Shown here: positions 11,701-23,700 of the stretch, one piece after another
Layout of the letters: each line of letters starts with the position of its first letter
Position numbering within the stretch: position 1 is the stretch's first letter
From: Liopterus haemorrhoidalis
Taxonomy: Eukaryota > Arthropoda > Insecta > Coleoptera > Dytiscidae
Length of the DNA: 64,000 nucleotides
Assembly: GCA_963971575.1 (NCBI GenBank)
Contig: OZ020611.1
Span: 55,461,381 to 55,525,380 of the forward strand
Direction: 5' to 3'
Program-made: the position numbers and the translations under genes
Notes under the pieces: model-generated
The model's database searches: none
What the model was told of the DNA's origin: nothing
Seen by the model: the letters and a program-made list of their open reading frames with translations, nothing else

Positions 11701-14700
11701 TCATCTCATTACTAACTCCATTATGCGAAAGCTCAATACAAAACAGCGCATTTCGTCCGTAGTTTACGACCATATATTGCAATATTTCAAGACACATTAT
11801 ACAGTGAGAAGGACTCGTGCAGTTAATTGTTGACGGTAATGTACAGGATAAAAGAGTTCGCGGACGTTTTCAGCTAGGTTGCTTGATAATATCATTAATA
11901 GATTTACTAATATCTTCAGCAGACAGTCGAAGAGCTCTCGATCAGGACCACTTATTGTTTTAATTTAACATTTATTTTACCTTACAATAACTTTTGAACT
12001 TCTAATAATAGTATGAATGACTTTTGAATGAAATTAATTCCATATTTGATTAAATTTAATTCGCCCATGAAACTTAAAAAGATGGCAAGCTCCTTTTTCT
12101 TGACGCCTTAATAATAAATTAGTATTTGTTTTTGATCATAAACAACCTAGCACTAACAAATTTATTACATTTGAGTTGGATCATTGTTTTCAGAACAAAA
12201 TTGTGGACTTTCATTCCATGATTTATAATTTTCCACTTAATGAAGAAATGTTTAATCTAGAAGATAAATATTTCGCAGAACTGGCTGAATGCAACGTTTT
12301 TTTTTTTTTTCTTAATATGATTCATAATATACCAAGAACACAAAAATCTGTTAATATGAAAAATTATTTAAATATAACTTAAAGTCATCTTTTATTTTTG
12401 CAAATTCGTCTATTAGTTTAGAATTAGCAAGAAGGGAGTCGCAAAACGCTCTTACTTTGGACGATCGACGGTTTAATACAGAATGAATATAGACAAGGCT
12501 AGCGATGGACACGCCGCTAGACATGGCTCATGTAAAAAGGCAAACGATAGTACTCGCATTCAGGTGCATATTTTCTGCACGAAACTACTTACACAATATA
12601 AAATAGTACAAATTACTCAGTCTAATTAAAAAATACAGAGAACAATAAATTTTTTTCATAAATACTGAATTATTTGTTATACAGAATATTAAAATTACTA
12701 GGGGCCTCAGCCCGGCTACGCCGGTCTTCTCCCCTACGTTGTTAAAACTCGTCGCTCATCGTTTTTTAACACTATTTTATGGAAATTCGCCCTGCAAATG
12801 TCTTAAGTTTTATTGTTAATTCACCTTAAATACTTAATTAGTTTTCTTCTGTCAAGAAATACGTTCAAAATGTGAAATCTCGTCACATTTTAAATTGCAA
12901 AAAAATTGACAGCTGTCACCCTTTGAAATCTTGTAAGCATATTTTTGCCTCAAAATGATCCAATAATGGCCCAGATTCATTGAAAAATGTTTTCTGATGC
13001 CTCAAAATATTATCTTGCACGTCAAAAAAGCTATCTTGAACCATTATCACCATTTAACACTTTGATTAACCCTGAAATTTTTAATATATATAAATCTTTT
13101 TTTAACACTATTTTATGGAAATTCGCCCTGCAAATGTCTTAAACTTTATCGTTAATTCACCTTAAATCCTTAATTAGTATTCTTCTGTCAAGAAACACGT
13201 TCAAAATGTGAAATCTCGTCCCATTTTAAAATGCAAAAATTTTGACAGCTGTCGAGAAACCTTGTAAGCATATTTTTGCCTCAAAATGCTCAGTAATGGC
13301 CCAGATTCTTTGAAAAATGTTTTCTGATACCTCAAAATATTATCTCGCATGTCCAAAAAGCTATCCTGAATCATTATTACCATTTAACACTTTGATTCTC
13401 GCCGTAGATATTCTGGACCGGCCGTCTTGTATTAAGAATATTTTTGAATTATCGTCTGATAAAACCTGTCCGTGCCGATCAATGGTGACTTTGATTCGAC
13501 ACGGTTTCGAGGAAAAAATGCATTATTTTTATCAATAAAAATTAGTCAGTACCCCCTGTCGAAATAAAATTAAGTCTAAGCACTAAAAAAATATCACCCG
13601 GATAAGACGGCGGTTCATTTTCCTCTCTCCGCGTTACCGGAAAAATGAAGATACACCAGAAGTTGAATAGAACATATATACCAACACTTGTACAATATAA
13701 TAGTAGATAATTTTGAATTCTCTATATTTTTTCCTGTATGTAGGTCAAAGAGTTGTACAAACATTCCAAATTTCAACTTGTTCAGCCTTTTGACTACAAT
13801 TTCTACCATTCTACCATACAGACAGACGTAATTGATCATAATTAATACGGTTTTTTGGTGGTCATACCTATAAAACCATAAAAACTTGGTGAAAGATTCG
13901 ATATATCTACCAAGTGCTTGTTTCCACTGTAGCTTTCGAGATGAAGATCGCCAATATTCTTTAAAACAATAAACAGGAAGAAGCAGAATAATAGAGTGCA
14001 AAAAACTATGTTGATAGAGTTGGTACATTTTGTCAATTACAAATGATGACGGTAAAAAAATATAATAAATGTACTGTATAGTTTTTTCTATTTCGGCGAA
14101 TTTAGTTAACTTTTTTGGTTCGATTTACTGATAAAAAAACATAAAAAAAAGTATTAAAAAATCACCATTTATTAATAACTTTAAAGCGAAAGTTCCAGAC
14201 ATAATAACATATCTTCTAAAATCAATTTTTAGTCATGAGAAACTGACTAATGATAAAAAAATCTATTATCAACACTGATAATAATAGTAAATGAATCCGG
14301 CAGAACTTCATACGTCCATAGTCATGGTATGGTGTAGATAGGGGGTTATCAGACGAGAGTGGGATTAGCGGCGGCGAGATGTGAACTTGTCGGTGCTTTG
14401 TGCGCACAGCCGCGCTCTGATAAGCGATCGCGCCTCTTGCAATTCGAACCACACCAGGTACAACACCGTATTGTCACACAATTTGGTTGGGTGGTGTTAT
14501 ATATACTGTACTTCCGACATAGGATACACGATTCTTACACATTAGATAACATGTGTTAATTTTATATTTATATAGATTTATTTCTCATGGATTTCATTTT
14601 TAAGAAATATACGAGGGTTGCTTCTTAGTTGTTTGATAGATGCTGGATACGACAAGTTGTTTTTTAATAGCTCACAAAAAAAACCCTTATAACGTCACTC

Positions 14701-17700
14701 ATGTGTCTGTCTGTACGGTGGAAATTGTAACCAAACGGCTGAACATAGAAAATTGAAATTTGGCATGCTTATACAACTCTTTGACCCACTTATAGAAAAA
14801 ATACTGATAGTTAAAAAACCGAGAAGACCGTTGAAGACCGAGAAAAACCTGGCAACAAGAAACAAAAGAAGCTGCAACGAGGAGAGGAGTAAAGTGGGAG
14901 GAGATAAGAAAATATACAAATGACAGAACACGATGGAAAGAAGTATGGAGAACAACACCAGAAAATAAGTAACTCGTCTATAGCCTTACACCGCAAGGTA
15001 GAAAGGATTCAGGATTAAGTAAGTAAGTAGTTAAAAAACACCACAAGAGATACAGTTTGTTCCTTTGGTTTAGGCGGAACTAGATTTTCAATTCTACTTT
15101 TACCGATTGATTGAAGCTTTTGATCATTTTGTTCACGAAAAGCCAACTTCAATATATAAAAAATTGTTAATGACAACATATAAGTGAAAATTTCGGTTAG
15201 TTCCGCCTAATCGTTTGGAATAGACTTTAAATATAAACAAAAATGTATTTGATAAATAATTATTTTTTTAATTTTTGAATCGGGTATCAAATGTTGTGGA
15301 TAAACAAGCAAATTTCTATTTTTGATAAATCTTTGATAAATTTTTAATGAGATTTTCGCAAAAAATGTCATAAAACGTTTGTCCTTTACCCTATTTCCCA
15401 GAGGGATGGAGCTAAAAATCTGCAAAAAATCTCAATAATGTACTTTGATGGGAACCGAAATAGTTCAACAGGAATTTTTCAGCAGGTTAGTTTTTCGCAA
15501 AATAAAGAATTTTGTGTCGTTGAAAAAAAATATTATTTTTAAAATTTATTTTGTGATGGCAAAAGAAAGCTCTTAAGACGTAGATAAAGGAACAAAAAGT
15601 AGTTTTTCCCAAAAATGTACTAAAAAATATACATTACTGTCCCGCACCCTTTACACGGTTAAACTATACATCAGACCAAATTTTAAGTAATGTACATTTG
15701 TCAAAACCGGAAACATAAGAGAGGAATTTTTGATCAATTTCGTTTTCTGAAAATATTGCAGTTTTTGTGTTTTTGACAAAATTAATTATTTTTCAATTTA
15801 ATTAACTAGGGCTAAATTATAGCTAATATTGTTATAGATTTTTTTGTTTGTTTGGATAATGTAGTGTCTTTTTTCTTAAAATAAAAATATAATAAAAAAT
15901 GTTTAACAGCTGCGAACAGAGTTCATGTGTGTAGACTGTAGTAGTGTTCAATAGGTTCCGCCTATTATTATACGTCGTGATTCAATCTATTGTTTGAATT
16001 ACTTTATTATTTTTTTTAAGCTATCAAAGAGGAATAAATCATTAATACCAATGAAATACTTATAAATCAAACACATTGTTATATAGTGAGAATATGTTTC
16101 AGAAATTGAAAAAAATTAAAACATATATCAATATATTTCTTATTAATATAATAAAGACTTGAATACGAAATAAATGCAAGAAGAAAAAAAAAAAAAAAAA
16201 CGCTAGGATTATTTACTTTAAATTTTTTCAAATTATTTAAGTTTTGTTTAAAAAAATTAAGTGGAAGCTTTTAATACTCAAAGAACGAATAAAAATGATT
16301 ATTGAAGAAGTATTGTCCTAGACATCCAGCATTATGTTGGCTACTTACAATTATTAAATACATACAAAATCCTGAAATGTGTGAAAATTCACACGTCACA
16401 TAAAGTTTACTTAAACGAAGTTACCTAGGAATGAATGTTATAATGAAATAGTTAATACACATAATGTGAGTGTCAATTTGTTGTATGAGTGGTGTGTGAT
16501 TGAATTGAGAAGTGGGGAGTAATGTTGCGACTCAGTGCTGCTGTAAACAGCTAAATAGACATGAAATCGTGGCGAAGGCGGCCATAAAGAGGCGGTAGAC
16601 GGCCTCTTTATGGTGCAATCTTCCTGCCGCAACGCGTTCAACGCTCCGCGAACACCACTCAAAAACAAGCTCTTTGCTCCTCCTGCTATAAAACTTCACA
16701 ATCTAAAAATCTCACATTTCTAAAAAAATGTACTATAAAAAATATTAGTGAATATTTAAATTCTGCAATTAAAATTTTTAAATAATAAAAAGTATTGCTC
16801 CTAGCATAATTTTAAAGAGTTTAGAGTTTTCAATTTCAGTTCATTTTTGCATATTTTTGGTAAAAATGTGTCCAAATAAAACATTTAAAAAAATTATATT
16901 TGCTCGTTAATCTTACTTTTAAGATCTTACATTGAATTAAAAACAAAAGTTTTTTTTATTTATTTTAATGGCCTTTGCTGCTTCGGCAATTATCCAGGAC
17001 AATTATTATTTTTGAAAATTATTCCATGCCTGAGCGGAATTCGAACCCGAGATCTTAGCAACGTAGAGCACATATGTTACCACTACGCTACGCCGGTTGG
17101 CAAAAAACAAAAGTTTACAAATACGATAACTTTATGTGAAGTCTGAATTTTTACAAATTTCAGTGTTTTGTGGATATTATGAGAGTAAAAGAGACCAACA
17201 GAAGGCATAAATGAATGTTTGCCACTGTCATATTACGGGTCATATTGCCACTGTTCCACTGACACATTGTCGTACAGTCAGTGCTGAATGGTACAACACA
17301 ATTTGTTTGCTGGATGTATTCCACAAACTACGCGAAAAACGACCAAAAGTGAGAATCCTTCTTCATCATGACAGTGCAGGACTACATACCCCAGATATAA
17401 CTAGCGAGTTCCTGACCTCATCAGGAATGGATGAAATTACTCTTTCGCCTTACAGTCCTGACTTAGCGACTTGTGACTTCTTATTTTTATAAAGGATAAA
17501 ATTTTTTCCTCGTTATCCACAAAACTTAAATAGCAAGTTTCGTATACATTTAAAATACATGTTAAGATGCTAAGCATGAGTTTTAATCATCAGTGTTTCG
17601 TAGGTATCTAGAAGTGTAATAGCCAACATTATGCTCAATGTCTTTTTTACGTTTTTTTTATTTATATTTCTAACTTTTGCTATTATTAAAAAATTAAATT

Positions 17701-20700
17701 CATTTATCGTCTGTTAATCTATGCCATGGGTGCACAACCAGTTGATGATGATCTATCGATCGATCGCGGCGTTATTTTTAGTAGTTCTTTACCTCCGAAC
17801 ATACCATTCCACTGAAATTTTTAATAAACGTTATTTATAGGTATATATATGCTAATGTTATCAGATTCTTATTATTCCCATGTATTTGTAGATCAAGACG
17901 ATGCTATATATATATATATAAAAAAAAAAATAGATCGCAAATACAAAAAGGGTGGTCAGCCCTGATCTATGTACTATGAGATTTCATTTACTTTTTAAAA
18001 ATACAAAAACTATACCAATATGTATCTTTTAATGATATATTTTGAAAAAATAATTGAACAATTCCGGTTCCCATCAATATACATTACTAATAATTTTCGC
18101 GCGATGCATTTTTTAAGTCTAATGCTGCGTTCAGAACCTCGAAATTAGGAATTAGAATTAGTACTTAAAATTAACGTAAATGTTTGATATACGTAACTGT
18201 ACGTTATCGTTCACAACCTTCAAAATTAATACTTATACTTATAAATTAAAATTAGATGTTTTTAGACTGCAAACCCTTACGTTAATTTATAATTGACGCA
18301 TGCGCAGTAAGCACTTGTCATCCTAAAAATTTCTATAACCATATTTTTTTGCTTACATCCACATCTTTATGTTTTCTATGAGTATAAATATAAAATTTTC
18401 CTCTTTTCAGAAAGCTTTTTTTTTCATAGTTTTTTAAAGTGTTTCATAGTTCTTTTCAGAACTATGAAACACTCAAAAACTCGTTAGCAAATGTAAACAG
18501 CTGCCAAATATCTATCGATAAAAAAATATGTCAGTGGCTTAATTTCTTAATTTATATTGTGAACGCATCTTAATTTCTACGAACTAATTTTATGTTAAGT
18601 ACTAATTTTACGTTAATTCTAATTTATAATTTGGAGGTTCTGAACGAAGCATTAGTACTTTTCTTATATGCGGGTCAAAGATCGGTATATGCATGCCAAA
18701 TTTCAACTTTCTAGATCCAGCAGTTTGAACAAAATTTCTCCTAAACAGAAAGATGGGTACATGAACGACGGCATAAGGGATTCTTTGTCAAATGTTTTGA
18801 CAATTTTTTAAAATAACTATTTATAAATACCACAGAATCTAAATACATATTACAACCAGAGTTGTAACTAGACAGATGCCATATCTGTACAGGCACAGCG
18901 AGCCTTCAGGAGAAAATCGTTAATGGGGTCCAAGTCTATGTATTAAATTTTTTTGCACATATCTTGCAATCTTGCACAGGGCCGAAGAAAAGCTAGTTCA
19001 ATTACAACATAGACAAGTGAAATTTTACATAAATTTATGTCAAAAACAGTTATTAATGTTGATAAAAACTTACATAATACAAAATTATTTTTAAAATTTA
19101 CTAATCGGTCATCGCCATACCGCCATATTAAATTTTAATTGCAAATAACACGACTAAAACAAACAACAATTATTCCAAATGATGTAGTCTCTAATGCAAT
19201 AACATTATTTTTATCGTTATCATTAGAAGAAATGGTACGTTGTTCGTTGGCATAAATTATTCAACAGGCCTGTCAAGTTCTTTGTCAGTGTTTCAGAAAG
19301 CAGACTGAAGTAGTAATTCATTCCTGCCATCATTCCAAATAAACACGGAAAAAGTGTTTGTTTTTGTAACGTGTAAATGTTTTTCTAAAAAATCACGATA
19401 ATTATCGTCTGAATACAGATAATAATAACTGATATACACATACAGAGTACACATATAATGACAATATTTAATATAGAAAGTATATTATTTATGTCATAAA
19501 CATTAACTGAATAGATGAAAATAATGTTTTCATTAACGATGTGAATGATGTAAAAATCGCATTGTTAGCGCATTTTGGAACTATCATATACTCAAATTCT
19601 GATGAAAATAACAAGCAACTTATGAACACAGCCCTGTTAGTCTTTTTATAAGGTCTTCACCGGCCTAATTTTCAAAATTTTACCCAATCTGGCCCGTTAT
19701 GTTGGCAGAATAACTCAAAACCGAAAATTTATTAAAAATTTCGATGTTTGTGAATTATTTACCCGTACCCGGCCCGGACTCAAATAAATTTTTATCTCTA
19801 CCAAAATGAAGCCCACTAGAAAAATATAATTGATAATATTAAAATGATGAAAATGTTTGCTTACAAATCATAATTATTATAAATAAAATATATTTTTAAC
19901 TCATCCTAACACCCAAGTATTTCCATTTCGCTAATTCGTATGATTCACATTGTTTAATAATATGGCCCGTTATTGTTAATAATATGGCATAGTTATTGTT
20001 TTAAAACCTATTTGGAAGAGCGGCTGTCTTATAAATTTGAAAATATTCAGAGTAATGCACACTGATATGATCCGAAATAATACGCTTGGAATTTTTCATC
20101 CCATTATTTTTTAATTACCAAATTTTTAGTTATTGTTTTAAAACCTATTTGGAAGAGCGGCTGTCTTATAAATTTGAAAATATTCAGAGTAATGCACACT
20201 GATATGATCCGAAATAATACGCTTGGAATTTTTCATCCCATTATTTTTTAATTACCAAATTTTTTAGTATTTTTTAAACCATAATCAAATAAAAGATCTT
20301 ACAAGATTAATGAACAAATATTGTTTTTAAATCTTTTATTTCGGTGCGATTTTTATCAAAATAAGAACAAAAATCGTCACCCTATTTCTCAAAGAGGCTA
20401 GTTTAAAAATTTGAAAAAATTCAGATTAATAAATTTGATGTGAATCGGAACGAACGAATATAAAAGAACAAAAACCATGAACTCAACCAGAAATAAACAC
20501 GAATCAACACGAATAGAACACGAACAGAAATGAATAAAAATTGGATGTTATTCAAGATTCCACCAGTCCAGTCACCTTCTTTGTATATACTTCAAAAGCA
20601 CACGATCCTAAACGAATAGTTTCTTTTGAGATCAACAACCAATAATAAATAACATTCATTCCACTTTGTGGGATTATGTTCGTTGTGCTTGTAGAAACCT

Positions 20701-23700
20701 CTACCAACTATCTAATAGATTTATCCTTGTGTTCATTGGTTACTTTGCATCATAAACGAAATTTTGCTCAATGAAATAATAACTCTTCATGGGCGCCTGA
20801 ACCGTTGAATCTAAACGTAAACGTACGTTGATTAAACAATTTGGTGAATGTCTGAACGGTTACCGGTTAGTTTCAACGCGAGTGTTTGACAGTTTGAGTA
20901 CATAACCTTAAAAAAATATTTAGAGATAGATCCATTTCTAATTGATAAAAACCATTTTAGATTGTCACGTCCTGTGGCAGAATGAATCAATTTGTTAGTA
21001 ATTAGTGCTATTTAAGTTGTATCTTGTATAAATTTCCCGCTACAAATTTAGGTAAGGTATACAAGTCAACATAACTAACCGTAAAATTGTTACGTTGAGA
21101 TGTTTAGTGAACTGTTGGGCGCAACAGCGCTATGAAGTGACGCCAAGCGGATAAAAACTGAACTAGGCGAAACGAGTAATAATTTATTGTTTACATCTGG
21201 TTTACATGTGTTTTGTCGTGTAGTTTGTGTTGCTTTTAAACGTTAGTGTTGCAATTTGTTTGTTATATTAACTTTTGATAGAAATTATTATTCTTATTTA
21301 TATTACTTTATGTTATAATGAGTTATTATAACACAAACTGCTGTGTGTTTGGCTGTCACTCTAGAAAAGGAAGTAACAAAAATATTTACTTCCACTATTT
21401 CCCAAATGAGAAACAATTTGTGAATTGTTAATAAATTTGGTGTTGTGGAAGAGATAATAACAAACTAGTATTTATTAAACAAATTAAATAAAAAACAAAC
21501 ACTAAATTATAAAAATCCTTTTCGAACATAATTAAATATCTACCCGTGTAATTTTAATGCAGAATTATGGCAAGCGGTCTTAAATTCTGTACGCAGCTTT
21601 TCTAATACATTTTCACTGAACCTTCAGTGCCTGCTTTTGTTTTTAATCAATTTATTTAGGCAAGGAGTTTCTAACAGAGGTTGAGGTTCATACTGTTGTA
21701 AGACAGGTTTTTAAAAGTAGACCACAGGCATTTTAAATCTGTGCTGGTTAATATTTCCATACACAATATATTGTTTCTGGAACAAAAAGAAAAACCAACA
21801 GAAACCACACAAAAAAAAAAAGAAAAATCAAATATTACAATCAATCAATGCCCTGATCTTGGCTTCTTTCATTTTGGTTTGTTAACCACCTGGTACAAAA
21901 TAATAGGACAGCTGAAATGTGTTTGCATGTAGTTCCTGCTTTACAGGTACAGGACATATTTAAAACTTCCACATCATTACTAAATTTTAATTTCCCAGTG
22001 ACTTCGTGAGGTGGTGATCTCAAACTGCTTGTTTGTAAACATAACCCACATATGTCGACATGCTCATCATTTTTGTCCAAAATTCCGCACAACATAAGAT
22101 GTCCGGCGTTTAACAACTCTTCTCCTTCAACTACACACCTAGAAGAAGGTGTTGCACTTAAAAAATTTAAATAATTTAATAAGGATAGCTGTTTATTATC
22201 CGTTGCAAATCGATGATTTAACATGTAAACAAATATGGACAACTTTCACATTACTCGTTTCAATCAGCTGTTCACAGCGCATGTAGCGCCGCCATCGGGC
22301 ATTGTTGTATCCAGTTGACTGTCAACGGTAACGTTCAGAAGGTAAACGTAGTGAACGTACTTAACTGTTTAGGGCGCTGAACGCGCCCATTATGTTCCAC
22401 TTACAATAACTTATAAAAATAACCGAACATCTATCTAAATGTAGTAAGCATGCTTCTAGACAGAATTGTTTTTGTCGATGCGCAAAGTCTCATCGTTGCT
22501 GTGCGCCAAAAATTAACTTAACTGGTTCTGTCGATATGCGTTGGGACCATGCATTGGGTTTTTATTGGTACTAAAATAAAGACCGATGATTATCTAAACA
22601 TTTTATATAATTCAAAGCTCCCAGCAATTTGCCATACTATAGTAATGATGGATGTTTATTTTAACAAGGCAACGCACTCTGCCATAAAACTAAGGTTGTT
22701 ATAAACTAGATCACTGGTTCTAAAACTTTGCAAGCTGGAGGACCCATATGTAAAGGAAATATTTTGGCGGACCTTTATTAATTAACAGTATAAATAAAGC
22801 GACATTTGAAATCTAAAAATTAGTTTTCTTCTTAAAGGATTCGAAATTAAACAAATTTCAAATGCAGTGAAATTAAATAAATGTACACCATAATTATCCA
22901 TTTTTATTTCGATAGCCATGAAACAGATGATGGATGTGTCTTTTACACAAAATCTAAAATATTAGGTTCAATATTTAACTATAGTGCGTTCAAAGGTGAG
23001 TTTGCAGTACAGGGCATATGGAGTAGTTCTTTTTCATACTCTCTAATGGGTTTACACAATGACGCTATCCTCTTCTTGCAGGTCGACGTTGCCAGCTCTA
23101 AAACGCGCTGATATGTGAAGACGCAGTATTCTACAAATGGTCATTTATTTTTGTTGAGTGTTATTTTGAGTTTTATAAGAGTTTATTTTTGTAAATCATA
23201 CGAGTTTTTCATATTATTATAAGTGACACATTTGACACTTTTACAACATTTGGCAACACCGCTCCCATTTGCCATAAGAGCTATACTGCATACTCACCTT
23301 TGAACACACTATAGGTTTATTCTTAAATCATGCTCCCTAGATTCAGTCTATTTCGTTATAATTTTAGGTAAAGTAACATAGAAAAGGCTATGCACTGGCG
23401 GAATTATGACCAGCATTACCAGAAAAGAAACAAGATCATGTAAAAGGCTCACTTGCACAGATATGTGGAACAAAACGTAAATAATTTCTGGAGACAACAA
23501 AAAGTTTTGGATGTTTTTTTCCAGAAGGACTGTTTTGTTTAAAAGCAATTTCTAAATGGCCATCTCACGCGAGCTCTATCAATCTATGTTGTTCTGGGAT
23601 CATGGATTTAATCTATTTGTCATGTAATGGAGGCGGTTTCAATAATCCTAATTTTTAAATTTGTATCGCAGACCCTTACATATTATCATACAAACTCGCA

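Larger units (their letters stand above)
20791..22388. mobile_element. TIR-bounded element carrying THAP-like and SWIM-finger coding remnants
   Basis: The outer ends are GGGCGCCTGAACCGTT (left) and, reversed, GGGCGCGTTCAGCGCC (right). Further in, both arms have CTGAACG(G)TTACCG within about 80 bp, and CGAAACGAGTAAT occurs deeper in each arm (21168-21181; inverted at 22249-22261). These ordered inverted matches define an element of about 1.6 kb with long imperfect TIRs. It holds a THAP-like frame on plus and a SWIM frame on minus (next entries). I found no target-site duplication and could not assign a superfamily. Confidence 0.6.

Noticed and set aside
13615..14028. 137-aa minus-strand frame
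   Set aside because: Runs through a family C terminal fragment; no domain or consistent codon signal.
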